This document shows, in pieces, positions 8,585-17,964 of a DNA stretch of 64,000 nt; positions within the stretch are counted from its first letter, which is position 1, and the number at the start of each line of letters is the position of its first letter. Origin of the DNA: CAIWHR01 sp963809965 (GTDB lineage Bacteria > Pseudomonadota > Gammaproteobacteria > Burkholderiales > Casimicrobiaceae); contig CAWELU010000023.1 in assembly GCA_963809965.1 (NCBI GenBank), positions 124,001-188,000 on the forward strand, given 5' to 3'. The translations under genes and the position numbers were made by a program. The notes under the pieces were generated by a model, which was given only the letters and a program-made list of their open reading frames with translations, ran no database searches and was not told where the DNA came from.

Positions 8585-10297
8585 ATGACCGGGCGCGTTC
8601 GACGCAACCGCATCAAATCATTGATGGTACAAGACATCGCCAACCCGAGCCGCCGCAAGGCGAACCCGAACTGGGTTGAGCGCGTCATGGAGACAGCGTT
8701 CGGGCGTCTGTTCGTGGCGTCCGGTACCGCGCACGGGCGGAAGCTGCGGACGCCCGAAGCCGGCGCGGACGTCACCGAATGCACGGGTGAGGAAGACGCC
8801 CTTACGCTCGCCTACGATCGCGCGGCCGCGGCCCGGGCGACGCTGGTCGACGCGATCGAGAGCCTGACCGAAGCCTTCGCACTGTTCGACGCCGACGACC
8901 GGCTGGTGCTGTGCAATAGCCGCTATGCCGAAACCTTCACCGCTTTCCATCGTTTCGAGGACATCGCCGGAATGAGCTTCGAGGAGCTGGTCCGATGCTC
9001 GATCGCGAAAGGCGAGGTCATCCCGCGCGAGTACGCGCAAGACGTCGAAGGGTGGATCGCGGCGCGGGTCGAACGTCACCGCAACCCGACGGCCGAGCCC
9101 ATCGAGCTCGGTCTCGGCGACGGACGTTGGCTGCAGATCACGGAGCGGCACACCAAGTCCGGCGGCATCGTCGGTGTGCGGCAGGACATCACCGAGCGCA
9201 AGCAGTTCGAGCAGCGGCAGGCGATGGAGCATGCAGTCACGCGCATGCTCGCCGAAAGCGAATCCGTGACCGACGCGATTCCCGCAGTGATCGAGACGAT
9301 CTGCGAAACGCTTGGCTGGGATTGCGGTGCGCGTTGGCGCTGGGACCCACAGGGTCGCGTATTGCGCTGCGCCGAAAGATGGAGCGTGGGCACGAAGGCG
9401 GTTCGCACGTTTCTCGCGTCGAGCGCGCAGCAGACGTTCGCGCCGGCGGCGGAATCCGGCATGATCGGCAAGGTCTGGAAGACCGGCATGTCCACCTGGA
9501 TTCCCGACGTTTCCCACGAGCCTGACTTTCTACGCGCACCGGCGGCCGCAAAGGCCGGGTTGCATGGCGCCTTCGCGTTTCCGATTCGCGTCGGCGCCGA
9601 GCTCGATGGCGTGCTGGAGTTCTTCATTCGCGACGTCCGTCAGCCCGATGCGGCGCTGCTGCGCGTTCTCGATTCGATCGGCTTGCAGATCGGCCAGTTC
9701 ATTGCGCGCAAGGCGGCGCAGGAGCAACTCCAGCAGCTTGCCCACTTCGACTACCTGACCGGATTGCCCAACCGCAACCTGTTCAACCAGCTGCTCACCC
9801 ATGCGCTCGCCAAGGCGAAGCGGCGCTCGTCGCGGCTTGCGATCCTGTTCATCGACCTCGACGGTTTCAAGCAGGTCAACGACAGTCACGGGCACGATGC
9901 CGGCGATCACCTGCTGGCCACGTTCGCGGAACGCCTTGGCGTATGCCTCCGCCGCTCGGACATCGTCGCGCGTCCGGTGACGTCGAACACGGCGGCGCGG
10001 CTCGGGGGTGACGAGTTTGTCGTGCTGATCGAGGATGTGGGGGAACCATCCGAGCTCGCGATCGTCGCGGAACGCATCCTCGCCGCTGCCGCGAAACCGT
10101 TCGACCTCGCCGGGGTACAGGGGCGTGTCAGCGCGAGCATGGGGATCAGTGTTTTCCCCGAGGATGGCGACGAGCCCGAAGCCTTGGTGAAAAAGGCGGA
10201 CAACGCCATGTATGCCGCCAAGGTGGCGGGCAAGAATACGTATCGCTTCTATGCCGAACCGGTGACGGCGCCCCAACCCGACTGCGTGGCCGGGTAG
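8585..10297 (+). CDS. PAS-GAF-GGDEF diguanylate cyclase
   Basis: About 570 aa; the start is uncertain (ATGs at 8585, 8624 and 8687, none with a strong ribosome binding site). Residues about 80-205 form a PAS domain ending in VRQDITERK. About 215-380 is a GAF domain (ICETLGWDCGARW, VLEFFIRDV). About 400-560 is GGDEF, with LFIDLDGFKQVND and intact ARLGGDEF, so it should make cyclic di-GMP from GTP. An RRSD that could be the inhibitory RxxD site is present, but an extra loop of about nine residues (RPVTSNTAA region) separates it from GGDEF. Cytoplasmic; no membrane segments seen. Input signal unknown. Confidence 0.9.
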   Translation: MTGRVRRNRIKSLMVQDIANPSRRKANPNWVERVMETAFGRLFVASGTAHGRKLRTPEAGADVTECTGEEDALTLAYDRAAAARATLVDAIESLTEAFALFDADDRLVLCNSRYAETFTAFHRFEDIAGMSFEELVRCSIAKGEVIPREYAQDVEGWIAARVERHRNPTAEPIELGLGDGRWLQITERHTKSGGIVGVRQDITERKQFEQRQAMEHAVTRMLAESESVTDAIPAVIETICETLGWDCGARWRWDPQGRVLRCAERWSVGTKAVRTFLASSAQQTFAPAAESGMIGKVWKTGMSTWIPDVSHEPDFLRAPAAAKAGLHGAFAFPIRVGAELDGVLEFFIRDVRQPDAALLRVLDSIGLQIGQFIARKAAQEQLQQLAHFDYLTGLPNRNLFNQLLTHALAKAKRRSSRLAILFIDLDGFKQVNDSHGHDAGDHLLATFAERLGVCLRRSDIVARPVTSNTAARLGGDEFVVLIEDVGEPSELAIVAERILAAAAKPFDLAGVQGRVSASMGISVFPEDGDEPEALVKKADNAMYAAKVAGKNTYRFYAEPVTAPQPDCVAG

Positions 10298-10555
10298 GCG
10301 CGAGTGCACTGTGCCGCGGGCCCACGAGGCGCGGCGGCAGTCTCGAGGTGGTGCAGATTGGCGGCTGCCGAGGACCCCGTGGCGGCTTTCGCGCCGGCGG
10401 AGCGTCAACTCCGCCATCCAGATGACACCGCGTTGCCAGCGGCCACGACGGCCCCGGCGTATTAAGATCGCCAACACCGCGCCCGCCGTGCATCATCCAC
10501 GGCGCGGCAATGGGTTCAACATGGGACCGAGCGCCATTTTCCTGTGAGGCGTCAG

Positions 10556-11338
10556 ATGGGCGTGAGAATCGAAAAGTCCGGACGCGTAACGACGGTGATC
10601 CTCGCCCGTCCGGAGCGGCGCAACGCGGTCGACGGCGCCACCGCGAATGCGCTCGCGAGCGCTTTCCGCACTTTCGATGCGGACCCCGACACCGACGTCG
10701 CCGTGCTCTGGGGCGAGGGCGGACACTTTTGCGGTGGCGCGGATCTCAAGGCCTTCGCCGGGAATCCGGGACAGATGCGCCTTTCGGCCGAAGGCGATGC
10801 GCCGCTCGGCGTATCGCGGATGCTGCTTTCCAAACCGGTCATCGCGGCGGTATCGGGTTACGCGGTGGCGGGCGGTCTCGAGCTCGCGTGCTGGTGCGAC
10901 CTGCGTGTCGCCGAGGAATCGGCGGTCTTCGGCGTCTTCTGTCGCCGCTTCGGCGTGCCGCTGATCGACGGGGGGACCGTGCGCCTGACGCGCCTGATCG
11001 GACACTCCCGGGCGCTGGATCTGATCCTGACCGGGCGCCCGGTTCGAGCCGACGAAGCGATGGCCATGGGCCTCGTCAACCGGGTGGTGGCCGACGGCGG
11101 TGCGCGCGACGCAGCGGAAAATCTCGCTGGGGCAATTGCGCGCTCCCCGCAGGAGTGCATGCGCAACGATCGCAGGTCGAGTTACGAGCAGTGGAGCCTC
11201 CCGCTCGAAGAAGCGCTGCGCAACGAATTTCGTCACGGCCAGGTGTCGCTTGCGAGCGGCGAAGCACTCGCGGGAGTCGCACGCTTCGATCGCGGTGAAG
11301 GCAGGCACGGTTCCGGGACGGACGATGTCTCACCCTGA
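10556..11338 (+). CDS. Enoyl-CoA hydratase/isomerase family protein (crotonase)
   Basis: 260 aa; ATG 10556 follows a GAGG 6-9 bp upstream. Crotonase fold: ARPERRNAVDG at the N-terminus, the first oxyanion-hole segment GGHFCGGADLKAF, and the second VSGYAVAGGLELA. Where hydratases carry the first catalytic Glu, the sequence reads AVFGVFCRRFGVPLIDGG, which is not the textbook pair of glutamates. It could therefore be a hydratase variant, an isomerase or another crotonase activity on an acyl-CoA. It is followed after 78 bp by a second crotonase, pointing to a shared fatty or branched acyl-CoA degradation unit with the racemase downstream. Confidence 0.87.
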   Translation: MGVRIEKSGRVTTVILARPERRNAVDGATANALASAFRTFDADPDTDVAVLWGEGGHFCGGADLKAFAGNPGQMRLSAEGDAPLGVSRMLLSKPVIAAVSGYAVAGGLELACWCDLRVAEESAVFGVFCRRFGVPLIDGGTVRLTRLIGHSRALDLILTGRPVRADEAMAMGLVNRVVADGGARDAAENLAGAIARSPQECMRNDRRSSYEQWSLPLEEALRNEFRHGQVSLASGEALAGVARFDRGEGRHGSGTDDVSP

Positions 11339-11416
11339 CGGGGTCCGCTGCCGGGACGACATGTTCAAATGCGGCCTTCGAGCTGATGCTGCTCGCGCAC
11401 GAAAGGTGAATTGAGC

Positions 11417-12229
11417 ATGGACTTCGAGACCCTAAGTGTTGCCTTGGCCGACGGCGTGGCCACGGTCGAGCTGAACCGGCCGGACAAGGCGAACGCCATG
11501 AACGAGGCGATGTGGCAGGAGATCCGCTCCGCCTTCCAGTGGGTGGACGAGACACCGGGGGCGCGGGTGGCGGTCCTCGGCGGCCGGGGCAAGTTCTTCA
11601 CCTCTGGCATTGATCTCGCGATGCTCGCCGGACTGAAGCCCCGGACCACGGGGGCCTGCGACGGCCGCACGCGGGAAAAGCTGCGGCGGCAGATCCTCGA
11701 CCTGCAGGACACGTTGAGCGCCATCGAGCGCTGCCGCAAGCCGGTCATCGCCGCGATCCACGGGCCCTGCATCGGCGGGGGCATCGATCTCATTACCTGC
11801 TGCGACATGCGTTATGCCGCAGCCGAAGCGCATTCTTCGATCAAGGAGATCGACGTCGGCCTGACCGCCGACGTGGGCACGCTGCAGCGCCTGCCGAAGC
11901 TGGTGCCGGACGGCATCGCGCGCGAACTCGCCTATACCGGACGCAGATTCGGCGCCACCGAGGCGAAGGAGATCGGCCTGGTAAACCGGGTATACGACTC
12001 GGCCGAGAGTCTGCACGCGGGTGTGGCCGAAATCGCCGGCACGATCGCCGGCAAGTCGCCCCTGTCCATCCGCGGCATCAAGGAGATGGTCGTTTACTCG
12101 CGCGATCACTCCGTGGCCGACGGCCTCAACTACGTTGCCACCTGGAACGCGGCCATGCTCATGTCCGACGATCTGAGCGAGGCCGTGACCGCGACCATCG
12201 AGAAGCGGCCGGCCAAGTTCAGGGATTAG
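11417..12229 (+). CDS. Delta(3,5)-Delta(2,4)-dienoyl-CoA isomerase-type crotonase (ECH1-like)
   Basis: 270 aa from ATG 11417, preceded by AAAGG. The segment GGGIDLITCCDMRYAA followed by IKEIDVGLTADVGTLQRLP is close to mammalian ECH1, where Asp176, Glu196 and Asp204 (rat numbering) are catalytic. The matching D (CCDMRY), E (KEIDVG) and D (ADVG) are all present. Dienoyl-CoA isomerase moves double bonds during beta-oxidation of unsaturated acyl-CoAs with odd-numbered double bonds. The oxyanion segment GKFFTSGIDLAML is also present. The assignment rests on these residues; the natural substrate is not shown. Confidence 0.88.
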   Translation: MDFETLSVALADGVATVELNRPDKANAMNEAMWQEIRSAFQWVDETPGARVAVLGGRGKFFTSGIDLAMLAGLKPRTTGACDGRTREKLRRQILDLQDTLSAIERCRKPVIAAIHGPCIGGGIDLITCCDMRYAAAEAHSSIKEIDVGLTADVGTLQRLPKLVPDGIARELAYTGRRFGATEAKEIGLVNRVYDSAESLHAGVAEIAGTIAGKSPLSIRGIKEMVVYSRDHSVADGLNYVATWNAAMLMSDDLSEAVTATIEKRPAKFRD

Positions 12230-12237
12230 CGCGGGCA

Positions 12238-12278
12238 GCGCGGACGTCCGGCGATGCATGGATAAGGGACGTCCGCGC
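12238..12278. promoter_or_regulatory. 12-bp perfect inverted repeat upstream of the nitroreductase gene
   Basis: GCGCGGACGTCC at 12238-12249 and its exact complement GGACGTCCGCGC at 12267-12278 are separated by 17 nt. Each arm also holds the 8-bp palindrome GGACGTCC. There is no T-run after it, so it is not a canonical rho-independent terminator. It lies between the ECH1-like stop and the nitroreductase start, and could be an operator or a stem-loop ending the upstream message. Confidence 0.5.
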
Positions 12279-12310
12279 GAACGGCGGTGTCGACCTCGGG
12301 AGAACGATGC

Positions 12311-13039
12311 GTGAGTGCAACCGAACAAGATCGTGGGAATGACGATCGTCACGGTCCCGGCGTGGGGAAAGCTGAAGTGTTCGGTGCTCTTCTGGCCGAC
12401 CGGTGGAGCTGCCGCGCGTTCCTGCGCCGTGCGGTAGACCGGCCGACCATCGAGCAGATCCTGACACTTGCGCAGCGCACGCCCTCATGGTGCAACGCGC
12501 AACCGTGGCAGGTGATCGTAACCAGCGGGACGGGTACGGAGCGCTTCCGCGAAGCCATGCTAGGTCATGCGGCGGCGGGCGAACCGCCTAGCCCCGACTT
12601 CCCCTTCCCGCGGGAATATCCGGGCGTCTACCTCGATCGACGCCGCGCCTGCGGTTTCCAACTCTACGACAGCGTCGGCATCGCGCGCGGAGACCGGCAG
12701 GCCTCGGCGCGGCAGTCGCTGGAAAACTTCCGCCTCTTTGGCGCACCGCATGTGGCGATCGTGACCACGCCGGAGGCTCTCGGCGTCTACGGCGCCATCG
12801 ATTGCGGCGCCTACGTGAGCAATTTCGTGCTCGCGGCTCGGAGCCTTGGCATCGCGTCGATAGCGCAGGCCGCGTTGGCCGCTTATCCCGACGTTGTGCG
12901 CAAGCACTTCGGCCTTACGAACGAACGGTGGGTCGTTTGCGGCATCGCGTTCGGTTATGCGGATGGCGAGCATCCGGTCAACCGCTTCCGCACGGATCGG
13001 GCCGCACTCGAGGAGGTGGTCACGTGGGACGAACAATGA
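12311..13039 (+). CDS. Nitroreductase family protein
   Basis: 242 aa from GTG 12311, which has GGGAGA upstream; an in-frame start at 12287 is an alternative. N-terminal signature DRWSCRAFLRRAV (the RSxRxF FMN-binding type) is followed by RTPSWCNAQPWQV. Later segments are VYGAIDCGAYVSNFVLAARSLG and CGIAFGYADGEHPVNRFRT, all typical of flavin-dependent nitroreductases, which are cytoplasmic NAD(P)H oxidoreductases. The native substrate is not predictable. Neighbours suggest a role near acyl-CoA or aromatic catabolism, but the genes are spaced by 80-160 bp and co-transcription is uncertain. Confidence 0.88.
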   Translation: MSATEQDRGNDDRHGPGVGKAEVFGALLADRWSCRAFLRRAVDRPTIEQILTLAQRTPSWCNAQPWQVIVTSGTGTERFREAMLGHAAAGEPPSPDFPFPREYPGVYLDRRRACGFQLYDSVGIARGDRQASARQSLENFRLFGAPHVAIVTTPEALGVYGAIDCGAYVSNFVLAARSLGIASIAQAALAAYPDVVRKHFGLTNERWVVCGIAFGYADGEHPVNRFRTDRAALEEVVTWDEQ

Positions 13040-13199
13040 GCCGGCTGCGCGCCGCTCGAGCATGACCAAAATGCTCGACAATGCACTCGATGAGACGCAA
13101 GCCAAGGGCTCGACCGTCGCGTAGATGAAGCGGGAATGGACGGCGAGTTTCCCGGTCGAGCAGGCACGGTGAGCGAAACGAATCGACGCGGAGATGGCG

Positions 13200-14339
13200 A
13201 TGGGTCCACTGCAAGGCATTCACGTCGTCGAGATCGCCGGGCTCGGCCCGGGACCATTCTGCGGAATGCTGCTCGCCGATCTCGGTGCCGATGTCGTGCT
13301 GGTCGAGCGCACGGAGGCTTCAAACGCCGTGACGGAAATCGGACCCAAGGCGATCTACAACCGCGGCAAACGCTCGATCGCGATCGATCTCAAGAACGCG
13401 CACGGCATTAAGACCGTGCTGCGTTTGATTGAACAGGCCGACGCTCTGATCGAGGGCATGCGGCCCGGCGTCATGGAACGGCTCGGTCTGGGCCCGGATG
13501 TCTGTCATGCACGCAATCCGCGCCTAATCTATGGTCGCATGACCGGCTGGGGCCAAAGCGGACCGCTGGCGCAAGCCGCCGGACACGACAACAACTACAT
13601 CGCGCTCTCCGGCGCACTCTGGTACGCCGGCAATCCGGGCGATCCCCCCGTTGCGCCCCCGACGCTGATCGGGGATCTGGGCGGAGGCGCACTCTATCTT
13701 GCCGTGGGCTTGCTCGCCGGCATTCTGCACGCGCGTACGACAGGCGACGGCACGGTCGTCGATGCCGCCATCGTCGATGGCTCCGCACATCTGATGAACC
13801 TACCGCTGGCACTCAAGGCCGCGGGACAGATGTCGTTCGAACGTGGCAAGAGCCTGCTCGACGGACCGCATTGGTTCTCGACGTATCGCTGCGCCGATGG
13901 CAAGTTCATCACCGTGGGCGCGCTCGAGCGGCAGTTCTATGCGCTGCTGTTGCAGAAGCTCGGGCTGGCCGACGATGCGGCGTTTGCAGACGGCTATGAC
14001 GCGAGGCGCTGGCCGGAACTGAAGCAGCGCTTCGCCGGATTGTTCGCGACGCGCACGCGCGACGCATGGTGCGAGTTGCTCGAAGGCACCGACGCATGTT
14101 TCGCGCCCGTGCTCACACCCGAGGAAGCCCCGCGTCATCCGCACAACGTCGCGCGCGAAATCTTCACCGAGCGGAACGGGATGCTGCAGGCGAACCCCGC
14201 GCCGCGCTTCGTCAGTGTCGAAGGCAACGCCTGCGGGCCCGTGCCGAATCGCGGCGAGCATACCGACGACATCCTCCTTGCGGCCGGCTACGCGGCCAGC
14301 GAGATCGTCGCACTGCGTGCCGGTGGCGTAGTCAGATAG
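13200..14339 (+). CDS. Alpha-methylacyl-CoA racemase (CaiB/BaiF family)
   Basis: 379 aa from ATG 13200; GGAG precedes it, and an ATG 6 bp upstream is an alternative. Class III CoA-transferase fold: GIHVVEIAGLGPGPFCGMLL at the start. The racemase residues known from M. tuberculosis MCR (His126, Asp156, Glu241) have counterparts at His129 (GHDNNY), Asp159 (GDLGGG) and Glu243 (VGALERQFY), which argues for racemase rather than CoA transferase. The enzyme epimerises 2-methylacyl-CoA so that branched or steroid side chains can enter beta-oxidation. Placed after two crotonases and before an envelope transport cluster, it suggests degradation of branched or isoprenoid substrates (inference). Confidence 0.93.
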   Translation: MGPLQGIHVVEIAGLGPGPFCGMLLADLGADVVLVERTEASNAVTEIGPKAIYNRGKRSIAIDLKNAHGIKTVLRLIEQADALIEGMRPGVMERLGLGPDVCHARNPRLIYGRMTGWGQSGPLAQAAGHDNNYIALSGALWYAGNPGDPPVAPPTLIGDLGGGALYLAVGLLAGILHARTTGDGTVVDAAIVDGSAHLMNLPLALKAAGQMSFERGKSLLDGPHWFSTYRCADGKFITVGALERQFYALLLQKLGLADDAAFADGYDARRWPELKQRFAGLFATRTRDAWCELLEGTDACFAPVLTPEEAPRHPHNVAREIFTERNGMLQANPAPRFVSVEGNACGPVPNRGEHTDDILLAAGYAASEIVALRAGGVVR

Positions 14340-14643
14340 TCTCGCGCAGCAGGTCACCAGGAGCATGTTGCGTTGCACAACGCCGAGCGCACGACGTGCT
14401 CGGCGTCCATTGCTGCGACACTGGCGCGCGATCGCGCGGTAGATGACGCTCGTTTTCTTCAACTTGTATCCAAACTGTAGTACGGTTCCTGGTCGAAGCG
14501 GGCCGGTTCGAATGGGGAATTCGAGCCGGCCGCGGTTTCGGTCCCGAATCCCTTCCCCCCCCGCATCGGGTGGGACATCTTGCTGCACGAATCACGTAAC
14601 GTCTCGATCCATTACGGTCACGACACTATCCGAGGGAGATCGC
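14340..14643. promoter_or_regulatory. Intergenic region upstream of the DUF1302 cluster with stem-loop
   Basis: No gene seen. An interrupted inverted repeat CGCCGAGC (14381-14388) / GCTCGGCG (14398-14405) could form a stem-loop after the racemase gene, without a T-run. A less G+C-rich stretch at about 14450-14485 is the best place for a promoter of the downstream cluster, but no good hexamer pair is clear. GAGGGAGA before ATG 14644 is a good ribosome binding site. Confidence 0.4.
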
Positions 14644-16581
14644 ATGAGCTACGACAGGTCAGGTTATCGCCGTTTGCCCGCGGCACCGCTGCGTCGCGGC
14701 GCACTTTGCGTCGCGCTCGCGGCTGCATTCGCCGCGCCAAGTGCGGTGCAGGCGTTCGAGATCCCGACGGGGAACGACGAGCTGGTCCTCCGGTGGGACA
14801 ACACGGTTCGTTACAACCTCGGCATGCGCGTACAGGAGCAGGACCAGGCGATACTGAAGAACTCCAACTTCGATGACGGCGACCGCAATTTCTCCAAGAA
14901 CTCGGTGGTCACCAACCGTCTCGACGTGCTGTCGGAGATGGACATTGTCTGGAAGCGGATGTTCGGCGCGCGGGTCAGTGCGGCGGGGTGGGTTGACTGG
15001 GCCTACTACGGAGGCCTGGACAACACGTCAAACGCGACGTCAAACACGTTGGTCCAGGGGCTGCCGGTGGCGGGTGCACTGAGCCCTTACACGAAGCGCT
15101 ATGCCAGGGGTGTGTCGGGCGAATGGCTCGACGCGTTCGTGTTCGCCAACGTCGACGTCGGAGGTATTCCGGTCAACCTCAAGGTCGGTCAGCACACGGT
15201 CTACTGGGGCGACAGCCTGCTGTTCGGCGGTGCGGTGCACGGCATTTCCTACGCCCAGAACTCGCTGGACGCGTGGAAGGGGTACGCCACGCCGGGGGTC
15301 GAGGCGAAAGAGATCTTTCGACCCCGGGGTGGAGTCACGCTGCAGATCCAGCCGACCAATGACCTGTCGATTGCCGGCCAGTGGTTCTACAACTGGCAGG
15401 CGATACGTTACCCGGAATCGGGCAGCTACCTGAGCTTCGCCGACCTTGTGCAATTCGGTGCCGATTCGTTGATCATCGGCGCCAACCCGTTCGCGGCGGC
15501 GATTCCCGGCTCCCCGGCTTCGCTCCGGGCTTGGAACGCCCACGCGGTCCCGGATTCGCGGAATAGCGGGAGCCTCGGCGACTGGGGTGTTTCGGCACGA
15601 TGGAGCCCGCAATGGCTCGATGGCACTCTGGGCTTCTACTATCGCAAAGCGACGGACATTCAACCGCAGCAGGTGTTGACACCGGGCTTTGCCGCTCTGC
15701 CGGCCGCGACCTGTACCGCCATCGGCGGCATCGTTGTTGCGCCAGGGGCGTGCATCATCAACAGGAACGCGACCACCCCGGCCGAGTTGACCCAACAGGG
15801 GAAATACGGGACCTACAGCCTGACCTATGGCGACGACATCAAGATCATGGGGGTCACGGTATCGAAGAGCATCGCGGGGATATCGGTGGGCGCCGAGCTG
15901 TCGTATCGCCAGAACATGCCGTTGGTCAGCAACCTCGTGACGGTGCTGCCGGCGCCACTGGTGAATCCGGCGCTGGGTCAGTACGCGGTGTGCCCGCAGG
16001 GATCGAACGTGCCGCTGCCGCCTGGTGTGTCCTGCCTCCCGACCGAGGGTACGCCTGGCGCGTTGGGGGACACCTATCACGGCCTGATCAACGCGCTGGG
16101 CGTGTTGCCAAAGACGCCACTGTTCGACACGGCGAGCTATCAGGCCGAATTGACCTGGATGCACTGGGCGAAAGTCACCCAGAACATGGCGGTGTTCAAG
16201 GGAAATCCAAATTACCTCAACCCGGACGGCTCGGATCCGATCGACAAGGTTTCCAAGGATTTCATCGGCCTCGCTTTCAACTTCACGCCGACCTGGTTCC
16301 AGGTGTTCCCGGGGGTCGACCTCCTGGCGCCGATCTCGTGGGGAGGCGGCGTGTCCGGCAATTCCGCGGTGACGGCGGGTGGCTGGAAGAATGCCGGTTC
16401 GTACGCGTTCGGGATCGCCGCCGACATCTACCAAAAGTATCGCGTGGACCTCAAGTACGCGGGCTATTACGGCAACTACACGACGACCGCGGCAACCGGC
16501 GCCGTCAACACCTTCAACGGCACCCCTGCCGTACTGTCCGACCGCGGCTGGATTTCGCTGACATTCAAGACCACGTTCTGA
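14644..16581 (+). CDS. DUF1302 family outer-membrane protein
   Basis: 645 aa. An Arg-containing N-region and hydrophobic stretch (RRGALCVALAAAFAAPSAVQA) form a signal peptide. The mature part is rich in amphipathic beta segments with Tyr/Trp (LRWDNTVRYNLGMRVQEQD, WVDWAYYGG, GQHTVYWGDSLLFGG) and ends in an aromatic residue (WISLTFKTTF), as in outer-membrane barrels. DUF1302 proteins commonly pair with DUF1329 proteins in gram-negative genomes. A role in passage of hydrophobic compounds across the outer membrane is widely suspected but not proven. First gene of a tight cluster; 14 bp separate it from the DUF1329 gene, whose ribosome binding site AGGAGGAG begins at its stop. Confidence 0.9.
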   Translation: MSYDRSGYRRLPAAPLRRGALCVALAAAFAAPSAVQAFEIPTGNDELVLRWDNTVRYNLGMRVQEQDQAILKNSNFDDGDRNFSKNSVVTNRLDVLSEMDIVWKRMFGARVSAAGWVDWAYYGGLDNTSNATSNTLVQGLPVAGALSPYTKRYARGVSGEWLDAFVFANVDVGGIPVNLKVGQHTVYWGDSLLFGGAVHGISYAQNSLDAWKGYATPGVEAKEIFRPRGGVTLQIQPTNDLSIAGQWFYNWQAIRYPESGSYLSFADLVQFGADSLIIGANPFAAAIPGSPASLRAWNAHAVPDSRNSGSLGDWGVSARWSPQWLDGTLGFYYRKATDIQPQQVLTPGFAALPAATCTAIGGIVVAPGACIINRNATTPAELTQQGKYGTYSLTYGDDIKIMGVTVSKSIAGISVGAELSYRQNMPLVSNLVTVLPAPLVNPALGQYAVCPQGSNVPLPPGVSCLPTEGTPGALGDTYHGLINALGVLPKTPLFDTASYQAELTWMHWAKVTQNMAVFKGNPNYLNPDGSDPIDKVSKDFIGLAFNFTPTWFQVFPGVDLLAPISWGGGVSGNSAVTAGGWKNAGSYAFGIAADIYQKYRVDLKYAGYYGNYTTTAATGAVNTFNGTPAVLSDRGWISLTFKTTF

Positions 16582-16595
16582 GGAGGAGCAGCATC

Positions 16596-17954
16596 ATGTT
16601 GCGCAAATCTTTGATGGGCGCGGTGGTCGCGGCGCTATGCACGACTGGAGCTGGGGCGGCAGTTTCGGCGGACGAGGCGAAGCAACTCGGCACCACGCTG
16701 ACGCCGATCGGTGCGGAAAAGGCGGGCAACAAGGAAGGGACGATTCCCGAATGGACCGGCGGGCTGACGACGATACCGGCAGGCTACCAGAAGGGCAGCG
16801 GCATCCGTCCCGACCCGTATGCCAACGACAAGCCGCGGCTCACGATCACCGGCAAGGACATGGCCGCGCATGCAGACAAGCTCACCGCCGGCACTCAGGA
16901 GCTTCTCAAGCGCTTTCCGACGATGCGGGTCGACGTCTATCCGACGCATCGGCCGGTCGTCTGGCCCAAGCGGATCTACGACAACACCGCGAAGAACGCG
17001 ACGGGCACGCGGTCGGTCGACGACGGGCTCGGGATGGAAAACGCGCTGCCCGGAACCCCGTTCCCGATCCCGAAGACCGGCTCCGAAGCGATGTGGAACC
17101 ACTTGATGCGCTATCAGGGCCAGGCCATCACCATCAAGTACGACAACTGGAACGTCGACTCCGCAGGTGTCGCCACGCTGGCGCTGACGTCCGACGCCTG
17201 GCAGGAGTTCCCGATCTACGATCTGAAGAAGAACGAGCCGGCGCAGCCGACAGACGGATACTGGAAGCTCAAGCTCCTTTATACCGGCCCGGCGCGGCGC
17301 AACGGCGAAGCGCTGATGGGGCATGATTCGGTGAATCCGCTGGTGCAGCCGCGCCGCGCCTGGAGCTATCTGCCGGGCCAGCGTCGGGTCAAACTCGCGC
17401 CGGACATCTCCTACGACACCCCGAATCCCGGCTCGGCGGGTATCGCCACCTACGATGACGCGTTCCTGTTCAACGGCGCGCTCGACCGGTTCGACTGGAA
17501 GCTGGTCGGCAAGAAGGAGATGTACGTTCCGTACAACAACTATCGGCTGGCGTACGCGAAGAGTCCGGCGGACATCACCAAGCCCAATCACGTCAATCCC
17601 GACTTCATGCGCTGGGAGCTGCATCGCGTGTGGGTCGTCGAGGCGACACTGAAGCCCGGCAAGCGCCACATCTACGCCAAGCGCGTGTACTACCTCGACG
17701 AGGACAGCTGGATCGCGCTCGCGTCGGACGAATACGACGCGCGGGGCCAGTTGTTCGTGGCGGGCTTCGACAACATGATCTTCGCCTACGAAAACCAGTC
17801 GTGCCTGAACGACACGTACATGTTCTATAACTTCGCCGTGGGCGCCTACACGGTCTCCGGGTTGAGCGGGCATTACTACGGAGTGAAGTACAGCGATCCG
17901 CTCCCGGCCTCCCAGTGGTCACCGGAGGCGTTGGCGGGGTCGGGCGTCCGCTGA
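16596..17954 (+). CDS. DUF1329 family periplasmic/outer-membrane protein
   Basis: 452 aa with a clear signal peptide (MLRKSLMGAVVAALCTTGAGAAVSA). Family hallmarks: LGTTLTPIGAEKAGNKEG at the mature N-terminus, then IPEWTGG, PTHRPVVWPKRIYDN, RRAWSYLPGQRRVKLAP and YAKRVYYLDEDSW. DUF1329 proteins have been compared with LolB/outer-membrane lipoprotein folds (general family knowledge), which would suit lipid handling at the periplasmic face. No lipobox Cys is seen. It is translated right after DUF1302 from an AGGAGGAG site. A strong stem-loop follows its stop. Confidence 0.92.
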   Translation: MLRKSLMGAVVAALCTTGAGAAVSADEAKQLGTTLTPIGAEKAGNKEGTIPEWTGGLTTIPAGYQKGSGIRPDPYANDKPRLTITGKDMAAHADKLTAGTQELLKRFPTMRVDVYPTHRPVVWPKRIYDNTAKNATGTRSVDDGLGMENALPGTPFPIPKTGSEAMWNHLMRYQGQAITIKYDNWNVDSAGVATLALTSDAWQEFPIYDLKKNEPAQPTDGYWKLKLLYTGPARRNGEALMGHDSVNPLVQPRRAWSYLPGQRRVKLAPDISYDTPNPGSAGIATYDDAFLFNGALDRFDWKLVGKKEMYVPYNNYRLAYAKSPADITKPNHVNPDFMRWELHRVWVVEATLKPGKRHIYAKRVYYLDEDSWIALASDEYDARGQLFVAGFDNMIFAYENQSCLNDTYMFYNFAVGAYTVSGLSGHYYGVKYSDPLPASQWSPEALAGSGVR

Positions 17955-17964
17955 CGTGGCATTG

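Noticed and set aside
13040..13190. Two tiny frames between the nitroreductase and racemase genes (about 20 and 15 codons)
   Set aside because: Too short, no ribosome binding site pattern and no recognisable sequence.
14381..14405. Rho-independent terminator after the racemase gene
   Set aside because: The stem is interrupted and there is no T-run; kept only as a stem-loop within the intergenic entry.
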